Of a stretch of 64,000 bases of DNA, positions 30,556 through 41,914 are shown piece by piece. The first letter of the stretch is position 1. The number at the start of each line of letters is the position of its first letter. This DNA is from Phymatolithon calcareum. Its lineage: Eukaryota; Rhodophyta; Florideophyceae; Hapalidiales. The position numbers were made by a program, and so were the translations under genes. Location of the stretch: the NCBI GenBank assembly GCA_977006965.1, contig OZ345377.1:1364001-1428000 (forward strand), in the 5' to 3' direction. Below the pieces are notes generated by a model. The model saw only the letters and a program-made list of their open reading frames with translations. It searched no databases and was not told where the DNA came from.

Positions 30556-33500
30556 CTATAGTAAGAGGTCTCCTATGACAACTTGACCATCTCCGAGACC
30601 AGCTGCAGCTTTTGAATGCAGCGTATTGTAGCAAAATGTGACACATTCAAATGGCATGGTGGCGACTTGAACTGTGTTAGCGTTCTGCCCTGTTGCATAT
30701 ATCCTGCCGTTGCTTCCGTGCATGTTGTATCCGGGACATTGCATCTTCGTTCCAGTGCTGGTATCCAAAAGAAAAACCCCACCTGACGTATGTACAACAC
30801 ACAAATCACTGCCAGTATCGAATTCAAGGCTTCTGATCCGTCCTGCAAAGCGTAGACCACCATAATTGCCTTGCCCCGTTATCTCATCATTCAGGCATTC
30901 TCCGCTCTATCCATCCCATACACGAACGGTTCCGTCATCAGATCCCGAAAAAATTCGACTTCCGTCCCCGCTCATTGCGACGCACCGCACGTTACCCTCG
31001 TGTCCACGGAGTGGTCCAACCACGCATTCTCCGCTCTGGCCATCCCACACACGAACCGTTTCGTCCGAGCATCCGGAAACAATGCGACTTCCGTCCCCGC
31101 TCATTGCAACGCACCTCACATAACCCTCGTGTCCAAGGAATGGTCCCTGCACGCATTCTCCGCTCTCCCCATCCTATACACGAACGGTTTTGTCCCAAGA
31201 TCCTGAAATAATTCGACTTCCGTCTCCGCTCATTGCAACGCACCACACAAGATTCTCGTGCCCACGGAGTGGTCCCAGCAAGCATTCTCCGCTTTCCCCA
31301 TCCTATACACGAACGGTTTTGTCACCAGATCCGGAAACAATTCGACTTCCGTCCCCGCTCATTGCAACGCACCTCACATAACCCTCGTGTCCACGGAGTG
31401 GTCCCAGCAAGCATTCTCCACTCTCCCCATCCCATACACGAACGGTTTTGTCCCAAGATCCTGAAACAATTCGACTTCCGTCCCCGCTCATTGCAACGCA
31501 CTGCACAACACCCTCGTGTCCATGATGTGGTCCCAGCACGCATTCTCCACTCTGCCCATCCCATACACGAACGGTTTCATCATCAGATCCCGAAACAATG
31601 CGACCTCCATCCCCGCTCATTGCAACGCATTGCACAACACCCTCGTGTCCACGGAGTGGTCCCAGCACACACTCCCCGCTCTGCCCATCCCATACATGAA
31701 CGGTTACGTCCAAAGATCCCGAAACAATTCGACTTCCGTCCCCGCTCATTGCAACGCACTGCACAACACCCTCGTGTCCACGGAGTGGTTCCAGCACGCA
31801 TTCTCCACTCTTCCCATCCCATACACGAACGGTTTTGTCCCAAGATCCCGAAACAATGCGATCTCCATCCCCGCTCATTGCAACGCACTGCACAACACCC
31901 TCGTGTCCACGGAGTGGTCCCAGTACGCATTCCCCGCTATGCCCATCCCACACACAAACAGTTTCGTCGAAAGATCTCGAAACAATTCGACTTCCGTCTC
32001 CGTTCATTGCAACACTCGTGATGCTTCTGTCATGACCCTTCAGTGTCTGCGCACTACACATCGCCTGCAAATCGAAAACATGGATTTCGTTTCCTTGCAC
32101 GACTGCAATTATATTTCCTCATGAACCCCCTCCTCAAAGTCGATACGGAAGAGTTGCCCGGCATCCGCCCTCCATCGCAGCTCGTGCTTCGGCACATAGT
32201 GAGGCTTCGGAACATGCGTCGACACACTTGAAAGGAAACGCCGTACAAACTCTGAGGATGGGTACTGCGATTGCAACCGACCGTACATTTCAAACGGAGT
32301 GGCATGTATACTTTTGTTGATGTTCACCCAGCTTTCTTCGAGGGCGCTGAGCACTGCGGCAGCCCCAATAGCTCTCCCGCTACCATCCCATAATTCCTGA
32401 AAATCATCCCGCAGAGAGACTATTCCTCCAACCTTCATTCGCCTCTTAGACCATCGTACATCCGACAGCAACGATTCCAGCTCACACGCTTCGCTCATGG
32501 CCAAGTGTCGAGCGAGGTTCATTTCAATGTACCCATCCTCGGGTAGTTTTTCACAATCCCACCACTCGCGACAATTATACTTATTCGGCTGCACCACGTT
32601 ACCAGCCGCTTTCCCCATATATCCGTCGAGGAACCGTGTATGCCAAAGAGAAGTACGATTGTTTTCAATAGATAGAGTCTTGGCTTGTTTAAGCACGAGA
32701 TCGTGCAGTGCCAGCCCGTCAACCTCTCCCGCTGGAGTTGCGTGTCTGCGCCGTAAAACTAGGTGCATATCTGAGAGTTTGGAGATAAGTTGCTTAGTCA
32801 CTCGCTCGTCAGTCTCCCACAGACGTTTCAGGCATGTCCGAGGAATCCAACCCTGCTTGCGTAGAACACTCAGCGCTTCAAACTTTTCTCTCACGCTCAA
32901 TTCGCATCCAAGTTTCCTCTGACCTTCTGGGCCATGCGCCCACTTATCGCAATGCCGCAAACTGGTCTCAACCACAGCCCTCAGTCCCCGGTACTCATCA
33001 ACACTTTCGTCGCCTACACTTTCGATGTTTTCTTTCAGCTCATGCACATAGATTATTACCGATCGACCAATGCTCCCATTGTTTTCTTCGATTAAGTTGC
33101 GCAGACTGGTCCCAGCAGAACCTAATGCTACTGGCAGTCCAGCGCACACATCCAAGACGTCTCGAAATGGCGTCCAAGTGTTGCTTGATGCGTGAACAGA
33201 TTCAGTTTCGATGCCAGCATACTTGGTGAGAATGCTCAACGCCTGCTGCCCACGAACTTCACGCGGACTGAACTTCACCGCGCGGAACTGTTGCGAGATG
33301 GATTTCTCCCGTGTCGATATCAACATCGCACTTGCTCGTGAGTTGCAAAGCAACAGCTTAAGCGAACTTAGATATCCGATTGGGTGCTTGTCGAAGGACC
33401 AGATATCATCGGATACGAACAGGGCACACCTACCTTTGAACCACAGAGACGCTTGTCTAGCAGCTGATTCTGCAGATCTATTATTTGTGATATCCCTGGC

Positions 33501-34402
33501 AAGTGACTTGCCGCCCGAGCTTTCAACGAAGTGTGCAACACCTTCAATGACATCCTCTTCAGCAACGTCCTGTCCAAGGGTGACGAAGAATACCCCGTCA
33601 AAGTACTTCTTCTGTACTTCCGATTCATGGCAAAGACCCTGAAGCGCAACTGTTTTCCCCACTCCACCCATTCCCACGGCCCCAAGAACACCTGGACTAA
33701 CAGCAGCCGTCACCCTTTCACCGGCAGAGTCCGACAATACTTCACGCTTCAAGAATGCCTCCATGGTACCACCGCTAAAGTTTAGCACCACATTATTTGG
33801 AACCGGGGGCTCATCAAAATGCGCAACGTATTTGTCAAATGGCATCATGTCACTACCTCTCATGGGAGGGATAACGAGAGCATTGATACACGTTCAATCG
33901 CGGGTTGAGCCTCCTTCCATATCGCATCAAGTTTTTCAAGCGCTGTTTTCACCTTGTTCACCCTAGAGAATAGCTTGCCCTCATTCACTGGACGACCGTC
34001 AACAATTCGATTCCTGCTTCGCATTGAACGACGCCCTTGTTTCGAAGAGTTCCCGACTACATGAGAGCTCCCACTCGCAGTTACACGAGCTCTCTCTCTT
34101 GTAAACTCATCCTCCAGGCTCTTCAAGATATCCCCTGCCGTTGTCAGGGATTCCTCAACTTGTTTGAGAATGGCGCGAAAAGAGCTTGCCGCACGTTCGC
34201 CAATAGATTCCTTGTCATCCGCAAGCGTTGCTTCAATACTTTTAACACTTGTTTTGCAGCTTTCGAAGGACTTGATTGAAGAATGCCAGTTGTCGGGCAG
34301 TGACCCGAAGTCTTCGCCGCGCTTCTTTACGTTAGACAATCTCTGTGCCAACTGATCGATTATGCCGACAACTCCGAACACAAGACCTACGGCTTCAGCC
34401 AT
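30556..34402 (-). pseudogene. NB-ARC–WD40 (STAND/NLR-like) receptor, copy B, least damaged
   Basis: From 34402 leftwards: a ~180-residue helical N-terminal domain opening with a hydrophobic helix (MAEAVGLVFGVVGIIDQLAQ); NB-ARC with P-loop GMGGVGKT, Walker B ALFVSDDIW, a sensor-like MLISTRE and GLPVAL; winged helix with ALHDLVL in the MHD position; a helical spacer; nine 43-residue WD40 repeats ([15 protein letters not shown]-type, 32060–30900); and a C-terminal tail to TAG 30556. Lesions: a 1-bp deletion (~33881) splits the N-terminal domain from NB-ARC; a small rearrangement (~32110–32130) splits the spacer from WD40; TGG→TAG at 31303–31305 and 31174–31176; CAG→TAG at 30907–30909. The long intact NB-ARC frame (32109–33863, 584 codons) suggests recent loss. 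A multi-exon or recoded transcript that bypasses some lesions cannot be ruled out. Confidence 0.85.
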
Positions 34403-34784
34403 TTCGGCAAAGGAAAAGGACGTCGAGGTATAGCCAAAGCTGTAAGCTTACCACCCTGTGTGGCGTTCTTTGCAAAACTCCTCAGGCGCGATCGGAGGAC
34501 GTGAGCACGAGTGTCCTCAAGAAACAGTCTTGGAGGAAGTGCGCATCTCTGAGCGGAGGCTTCGGATTAACTCCGGGGTCGGACTGGACAGTTTCGCTTC
34601 CCTTTCCGTTTCGAAAATATTCAAAATTTTTCAATTCGCTTCCGCGTTTACTGGATAGTTTCTCAAAATCAATCCGATCCGCATCCGTGAATGGATGGAT
34701 GAAGCTCGACCCGTCCTGTACTGTGCCAGGTATTTGGTGACTTTTTCGGATCTGCCCCCGCTTCCAAAAAAAATAGTTTTTTTT

Positions 34785-35661
34785 GAGGGAATTGGATATC
34801 TAGGACTCTTACAGTTGCAAAATTGGATATCTAGGACGCCCAAAGTTGGCTGTGGTTTATCCTGCGGTTGACGCGCTACCTCATGGTGGAAGGACAGGTC
34901 ATCGACGTGCGCGACGTACTACTTACTCGTAAAGGGTGTTCATCGGCTCGGTACTGTGACGTCTAACTCATGCGAACAGATGGGCAGCGCGCTGATGGGG
35001 GCGATAGAGCTTCCCATTATCGACTTGGTGACGACGTTGATTGGCCACATGTCAGACACTGCTTTTCACAGACGCCGACGGGCGGAGCACGTCATCAGCG
35101 AAAGCAAGTTTCTGACGCCGTACACATGCGAACAGCATGCACGCGTATGCAGCTCTGCGGGCAAGCTCTTCGCAGAACCAGAAAAGAGTGAGGACGGGGC
35201 ATTCGAGTTTGTCGTGCGCGCTATCCCACTAACTGCGGCGTACAATGTGCGAGTCACCCGCAACTTCGAGTACAACTGCGAGTGCAAGCATGGTGAGGAG
35301 TACCTACGCCCATGCTCCCACGTTGTGGCCTCCATCAACGCTGCGCACACGGCGAGCAAACTGGAGGAGTTTAACCCGTGGGACATTAGCTGGTTCAACC
35401 CGATTTGGCTTTCCGAAACGTGGCGCAAGCAGCACGCGTCCGCCGTAAAGCGTGCGGCAGTGCATGGAGAGCAACAAGATCAGATAGAGCTGATACCCGC
35501 TGACCTCAACCGAAAGCCCGGACGCAAGCGAATGTGCCCGTACACGCAGACCGAGTAGGTGACGAGGTGAGCTTCGCGGTGGGGGTGGCGGTACACACAG
35601 ACCGAGTAGACCTAGATATCCAATTTTACAACTGTAAGAGTCCTAGATATCCAATTCCCTC
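34785..35661 (+). mobile_element. Mutator-like element (MULE), internally deleted, 51-bp TIRs
   Basis: Terminal inverted repeats at 34785–34835 and 35611–35661 start GAGGGAATTGGATATCTAGG and differ at one or two bases. Each holds two copies of AATTGGATATCTAGG. Flanks are GTTTTTTTT (34776–34784) and GTTTTTTTC (35662–35670), a 9-bp target duplication with one mismatch, as expected for Mutator. Inside, 34956–35558 encodes a transposase C-terminus with a SWIM zinc finger: CEC, then LRPCSHVVASI (CxC…CxH). The catalytic DDE part is missing, so the 877-bp element is non-autonomous. It inserted just right of duplication copy B. Confidence 0.9.
34956..35558 (+). pseudogene. MULE transposase C-terminal fragment with SWIM zinc finger
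   Basis: 200 codons open from an internal ATG. The beginning (TSNSCEQMGSALMGAIELPI) matches the region after the MULE catalytic core, followed by the SWIM finger at about residues 108–130 and a basic C-terminus (NRKPGRKRMCP). The upstream catalytic half has been deleted between the 5' TIR and this point. The frame is fully open, so the fragment could still be translated as a DNA-binding peptide. Confidence 0.75.
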
Positions 35662-35988
35662 GTTTTTTTCCATATTCTCAATCGGATTCGACCTTTCGAT
35701 TCTAAAAAAATCCGTCCCGCGCACGATTTAATTAACTATTTAGAGCTTCCATTCCGCTCCATTCCGCTAAAAAAAGAAAAAACTGAACCAATCCGAATCC
35801 TTTTTCCAAAATGTCGTGAATAATCTGGCCTGTTCAACGAGTGCAATATCACTTTACAGGCGGTTAAAGTGAGTACAGTATATGCTACAGCCGAACCCCG
35901 AAAAATCAGAAGGGGGTGCACGATGTTCCACGTGGATTATTGCAATCCTAGTGTCTATGTGACGAACACCCTTAATTGAGGGTGGATT

Positions 35989-36224
35989 TAAAAGCTCAAA
36001 AAAGTTTGTAAAAAGATTGCGGAACAGTTTTTTGCGCCAGATTCGGAAAGGCGGCCTTTTGTTCTTGGTCGGAAGTACCGCAACTACTACCTTAAAAAGC
36101 GCGTCGTTCTGTGGAAGGAACGAAAATATGCTGGCCACTCAGCAGAAGCGCACCTGCCATGCCGCGAGAAAAAGACCTGTGCCGAGTGGTCGGTACAGTC
36201 GTACACACCAAGAAAACATCGGTG
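35989..36224 (+). other. Short open fragment of coding character, family unknown
   Basis: About 77 codons without an ATG read KKIAEQFFAPDSERRPFV, then GRKYRNYYLKKRVVLWKER and later HLPCREKKTCAEW. The mix of aromatic and charged residues looks protein-like, unlike the surrounding frames. Probably a mobile-element remnant. Low confidence. Confidence 0.3.
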
Positions 36225-37679
36225 ACCAGTCTTGAAGAGTGTTACCAACTATATGGAGCCTTTTCCAAGTCAAAAAGGTGAACAACAATATTCATGAGGT
36301 ACTCGTCGAGGAAACCAACGGTCCAGCGAGCACGTTACTTTGCATCAAATGGGTCCTAGCTCAGAAACCGATTGCGAAGACTAAGGATAAGACTGTCTAG
36401 ATTGTTAACGTCAAGGCAGGAAATGATGACGCAGGTGCTCCTTCCTCTCGAATGCTTGTATCGAGTCCCAGCCGGCAAAGCTCCCTACCACGAAAGCCAG
36501 CTAACAGTACTCGCGGTCGCCAATCCTCTTCACCAAACGCCGCATTCTCCGTTCTAGTATCAACAACAAGCTCGCCAGAAGGCAGCGCAAACCTCCATAC
36601 AATCAACAGAAGCTCTAAACGACATCTTCCGGGCTCTCTCGCTTACGCCTTGCGAGGTTCTTGGGACCAAGCATCCCAAAAGGAGCTTGATGTTATCACT
36701 ATTGACCATGATAGGAAGATATCAACGGACCCAAGAGGAGAATAATATAACGTAAAAAGCTCTCCGCCAGTTACTTTGCTTCACCATTGTCTTTTACGAG
36801 GACATGGAATAGACTACGCATCAATAGAGATGCAACCCTGAGCCTCATACGAAATCTAACCAGTGGACCCTGAGCTTCTCCCTCCACCTTTTTTTCCGGG
36901 AAAGGATTGTTGCAGCTAGGACTACGACGTTAACCCGGGTTACACTGATTCGAGTAGATTAGCGAAGCTGCAAAGAGCCTAGCGGCTGAAAAAGCAATTC
37001 CCTTGCAGTCTCATGATTGTTTCTGAGGATGTTTATGTGGAATATACGCTGAGACACGGAGATTCTGCGTCTCAAGGCCCTGCAGTCGTACTGCACGCCG
37101 AAACAGCACCGTTTTGTCGCAGACGCGCGCCACAGAGACCCGGAAGTGTACCACGTACGTTTGCTACCCAACTCTGGGTTGATTCTTTGTCCAACCTTGG
37201 ACTCGGCCGTGAGGGACTCAGTTCAACAAGATTCGAGTAAAGAGTATGTCGTGTTTAATTCCTTACCGCGCGACCTCTCGCGGTGACACCCACTACTCTT
37301 CCCCCTTTTATATTCCCCAAATCTAATTGTAATCTCCCAACTCGTTTCTGGTAATTGCGTGTCGACCTCGACTGCCGCGTAAATTACCAACAACCAGTAA
37401 TATGCTTTGCAATATTTTGAATATGAGTCTTGTCCCCACAATGCGTGTGCCTCTCAGCAGTGTGTGGCCCCTCCACACGGGTCTGTGGCCCCCCCACATT
37501 GGGTGATATTTCGGCTTACTTTCAATACACCATCCTCATGTCATACAGAAAAACAATCAAACTAGACAAACAAACAAATACCACGAGGGTTTCACAGTTT
37601 AATAAATTCCAAATTCAAAAAACTATTGCAATGAGCCAAGTTTTGCTTCTCATGGCATACAATGGTTCGAGCGCCAAGT
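36225..37679. other. Repeat-type debris, no recognisable gene
   Basis: Short frames on both strands, none with a domain. Probably decayed insertions. Confidence 0.4.
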
Positions 37680-37965
37680 TATATAATGCGTTCGGACTCT
37701 AATTGGAGCGATACAATGGATTAAGGACCGTCGCTGGGGATGGTTAAGATATGTTTTACGCATGGATAAGAAGAGGCTCGTACGAAAGATAATGCTACAA
37801 TGCGCACCCAGAACACACTCCTCTCTCCTTGGCTATATTACAAACCAAGATATCGAATCGGCAATGACAAACGCTTCCGACCTCAGAAAGTGGAATCGAA
37901 TGAAGCCTTCTAGACGTGCTAGCCTCTTAGGGGAATAAAGCAATCATCATCATCATCACGCTAAC
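37680..37965 (+). mobile_element. LINE-type retrotransposon, 3' end fragment with (TCA)n tail
   Basis: The frame ending TAA near 37939 reads AIQWIKDRRWGWLRYVLRMD, then KKRLVRKIMLQC and, near the end, SDLRKWNRM. This is the conserved C-terminal block of non-LTR retrotransposon ORF2 (RR-x-x-WLGH-x-x-RM type). Eleven bases after the stop is a run of ATC/TCA repeats, a simple-repeat tail typical of target-primed insertion. Strongly 5'-truncated. Confidence 0.75.
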
Positions 37966-38015
37966 TGTAGATTTTGGCGTGTATTCCTCCACAGCTATGG
38001 AGGGGAAATCGTACA

Positions 38016-38102
38016 GTCGTGTGCGCTCGCTTCAGATTAAGGACGAGTCGAAAACCGCAACACGAGATGACGCGTCCTTAAGCTGGAACCAGCGCACACG
38101 AC
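38016..38102. repeat. Foldback repeat, 29-bp arms
   Basis: GTCGTGTGCGCT…TTAAGGAC (38016–38044) pairs with 38074–38102 at about 83%. Loop of 29 nt. Possibly a small foldback/MITE element or hairpin RNA source. Confidence 0.75.
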
Positions 38103-38728
38103 ATAATTCTTCCCGCGCTCAAGTCGGCACGCTTATTCTATGCCGCTAAGGGAGTTTACATATGAAGATGAAAGTCTGGGCTCTGGACTGTTCGCTTCGT
38201 GTGTCGCATTAGTTCCGACAGCAAGCCCATACCTCGTTTCTATTCTCTGGTGTCCATCCAGAGTTCCAGAAGCACATGGAGCCGCAAAAACCAAGCAACT
38301 CTTCGATATCTCACTAACCTCCCATACTAGTCGTCGACGTTCAGTCAATTCAGACCCTGTATTTACATTCGAGAGCGATGTTGTGACCCACTTAGCTCCC
38401 GCGAAGAAGAAAAGGAAGACTGTTTTTGCTGTACAAATCAACTGCAGAGTTTGCAAAGTGAGTAAAAAGATACTGTTCTGCTTATAATGTACTAAACCTG
38501 AACATGCATCTGTTGTGCTTTCACTGGTTGTTGCTATCCATGAGCTTGACGCCTTTGACGACTCTGAGAATGTACTGCATTCGTTTGAAAAAATTACGTG
38601 AAGCTCAGTCCCGCAATTCAGGGAAAAATTCCTTCACATAGACAATAGTGCAAGGCTGTTGACAGGGGATATTGCCAGCTTTTAATTTTGAAGCCCCACT
38701 TGACGACATCGGTGCAGCATCTCTTCTA

Positions 38729-38827
38729 AGTGACCAGCCCACTGCAATCCCATTTCCTAACATGCTCACCACCTACAAAGATCAATGTGATCTTTCTTGG
38801 AAATGGGATTGCAGTAAGCTGGTCACT
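38729..38827. repeat. Foldback repeat, 30-bp arms
   Basis: AGTGACCAGC then ACTGCAATCCCATTTCC (38729–38758) pairs with 38798–38827 with few mismatches. Loop of 39 nt. Confidence 0.8.
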
Positions 38828-40571
38828 AGGACACATTGCTCAGTCTGTCATATGAGATGGATATCCAGATGTTTGCAGAGCTCTGTTTTCGTCTCTTTTT
38901 CCAAGTCTCTTCTTTTCTTTCCCGTATTATGTTCAGTTGCAGGGTATGTAGAACTACTATGTGGCCTCATCGATGTGTTCATGGAATGAGGATTAGTTTA
39001 AGACAGTAATTGGTGGACAAACGACGTCATTGAGGGGAGTGGGTACTTCCGCAACTCTATCTGAACTATAACGTGAGCTCTCTAGTTTCTGCTCGCGACC
39101 ACATTTTCTTCTTTCCCGCTGTCCTTTTCATTCCGTCATTTACCGAGACGGATACTCACCTATTCGGGGGTCACTGCCTCGGATAAAGCTCGTTCAGCGC
39201 GCTCGAGTGGGACTCATCTCCTGCAAATGACGTATATCCCTCTCCATACACTGCATGTCCACGCGTTTTCATTTGCAAGTTATTCTCTTCTCGATCTCGT
39301 CTTTCTTTTGTAAGAGTCCGTGGTCCAAGCTGCGCTCTTATGATCTTTGAGGTGTTATCCTGCACAAAGCTCGCATTCGGTCGTGTATTCGATTTTCAGT
39401 GGCATAGGCCCTCCAGCAGTGGCCGCTGAAACTAAGAACTTTTCTGCTTTCTCCTCGTCCATTCCAAAGAGCCAAATTCCGAAACATTTCACTGCGATAG
39501 CCTCGACCTCTAATAGAAGCTCCCACCGAATAATCTGTCTCCTTAAAACCTACCAAGGAGCCACTTGGCTTTGAATATCTTTCGCAACAAGACCGTCCTT
39601 CCACGCGCCTATACCCGTCATTGCACCCCCTTCGGCCTCCGCGTGTCTCAGATCGATGGATATAGTCGCCTACAGAGATAGGAAGTGAATAAGACGTGCA
39701 ACACCGAGCAAGAAGTCGGTTTGCAGAAAATACCTAAAATACCAGCGGTATGCCGCTGCCGGCAGAGCGTCTATAGAAACGATGTCAACGCTCTTAATCA
39801 ATAGGGACTTACGCGAGTACCGCGCCACGTGCCAGGCGCGGTTACGACATGCTATCGGATAAGCTGTCGAACGAGCTCGTTGCACTGATCACCGAGCTGC
39901 AAAATGTGGCGCAATGAACACACAATGACGCCTCGCTACCGGGGGTCGTCTACAGCCAACAATACACGAGTTCTGCAATTTAGATGGGATATCTGAGACC
40001 CTAAGTTTTTCCGTCCGCCCCTCTGGCGGTGCGTTTTCGTAAGCTACACAAAGGTAGGTAGCAAAGGAGGAAGCCTTGCCCATATCTTCGGAAGTCTGTG
40101 GGGCTTTTAAATAAACTTTGCTCAAAAAAAGCAGCGGAAGCAAGGTTTTATTTGAGAGACTTAGTACCTACCTGGAGATCGTAGCAGGCATTCCTTATCA
40201 TATCTCATAATCTGAACTGTGCGTTTGAAAATGACCGGAAAATATATATTTTACGAAGTCGGAGTGTGATTGTTCGACAAAAGCAGATCTACCGAACGAG
40301 TATAAACGAGAAAATCGAAAGCGTGAACAGTAGTCTGCATGACTCAGAGAGCGTGGATGAGTTAAGATTTGTACCATTTTTATGCCGGCCTTCGAATATG
40401 ACAAGGAAATTTGTACTTTTTTACTAACTCTGGTGGAGCCCGCGGAAAGGGACTGCAAAATGTCCCTGTAACTTCTCTTCTATATCTTGTTTTAAAATCC
40501 AAGATCAATGAGAAAACCTTTCTGTTCCTACTCGGCGGACAGCTGGTCTCCGAGTAGGAAACTAGTAAAAT
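38828..40571. other. No recognisable gene
   Basis: Only short frames without domains or clear repeats. Composition resembles the surrounding repeat-rich DNA. Confidence 0.35.
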
Positions 40572-40866
40572 TGTGAATCTCGAGATTGTGATAAGTCTCC
40601 GGAGGTGTAACCCTAAGCAGAGATACATATGGAGAGAGAATTACATCTCGGCACTCACGCCTTACAGCCGTATCAGCATTATGTCAGATAGCTCTGTCAT
40701 ATCTTGGCCCAAAAATATAGTCTTGTGCGATTACGCGTGCAATTGTCTTAGGATAAGTTTGGTTTTATCTTGAAAAGGAGTGATCTCTCTGCTCGCAGAA
40801 CCTAGGCCGGAATTTATGCCGCCTATTCCTGCAGCTTCTGGTGTCACTGCATCATTGCGTGTCGAC
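40572..40866. repeat. Dispersed repeat family, copy 1 (LTR-like pieces)
   Basis: Two blocks recur elsewhere: 40572–40640 (CGAGATTGTGATAAGTCTCC and then GGAGGTGTAACCCTAA) matches 46341–46408, and 40751–40790 (GGATAAGTTTGGTTTTATCT…GTGATCTCTCT) with CATTGCGTGTC at ~40853 matches 46063–46113 and 58927–59180. The block order differs between copies. Probably LTR remnants of one retrotransposon family. Confidence 0.6.
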
Positions 40867-41914
40867 AAGGCCCCATACATTCGAAGAGTGTATTAATCAT
40901 TGATTAGCAATGCCTGCATGGCCATCTTCGCCAAATTTTCTTGTGAGTGTTGGACAAATATGCGACAAGCTCTTCTTCAGACACATGCTCGCAAACCCAT
41001 TCCGAACTTGCAAGATAGGAGTCGACAGGCGGTCTGTTGAAGAAGTTTAGGCAAGTGATGGGGAGAAAGAAAAAGTTTGGTTGAAAGAAAATGGTTGAGT
41101 AGAAGCTGAGATAGGTGAGAATGTGTTCCTTGGTTTATTGACTTTGCGGACCTCACGTCAAGACTATATAGACCTGAGAACTCAATCAACTTGATCAAAA
41201 ACCTTAATTGACGACGGAGACACTCTAACCCTAAACAATTTGTCATAATATCATATGACACGTGTAACATGAAAAAATGAAGAATATCTACTGAATGAGG
41301 GGAGTATGATTATCATACTCTTATCGTACTTTGACACGTGTGACCGCCAATCTTCTTGATTCAAAGTTCTAAGACACTTTGACTTTCGACTTGACACGTG
41401 TAAACGTGTACCGAGATCATACCATTATATTGAAGTGTGTTTGCGACTAGAGCTCTAAGCAATCACACTTCCAACACGGTCTACCACTGAAGTGAGGGGT
41501 ACTTCTTCATGAAGTTCTTCAATCTTCTGCCAAGTTCAATCACTTTTGTCCGGCAAACCTGACCTCTGAACTTGAACGATGATTGCGGGTTGCTATTTTA
41601 GTAGAAAAAAGCAGGAGAACTAGGATTCCATCTAGTGCTTCTCACTATCCACGAGTTTCTCAATAATCTCGTACTTTGCCTCAGAATGTTCTGCTTGTTT
41701 TGTCCGCTTATTGCTTGGGTTTTTCCGTCAACATGAGCACGGTACAATTGCATTCTGATGGCATGGATCCGGTGCGTTTTCCCATCTACTATGCTTGTCA
41801 CATTGTAGACCAATTCTCTGACAATTGCAGTAACTCGCTTAGGTCTGATCCATTTGAGCTGCACTTGTGCTTCTTCTTCTTGCCGTTGGGAACACGTAAA
41901 ACCACAAAATTACC

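Larger units (their letters stand above)
25440..34580. repeat. Segmental duplication, copy B (direct)
   Basis: Second copy of 15124–24494, same orientation. The zinc-finger gene and its flanks are ~97–99% alike by eye, while the prenyl synthase pseudogene and receptor gene have diverged more. The right end is followed by unrelated DNA and a Mutator-like insertion at 34785. Confidence 0.9.

Noticed and set aside
41220-41240. CTAACCCTAAAC-like sequence as a telomere repeat (also ~60550)
   Set aside because: Only one or two units; no tandem array. Chance or part of a dispersed repeat.
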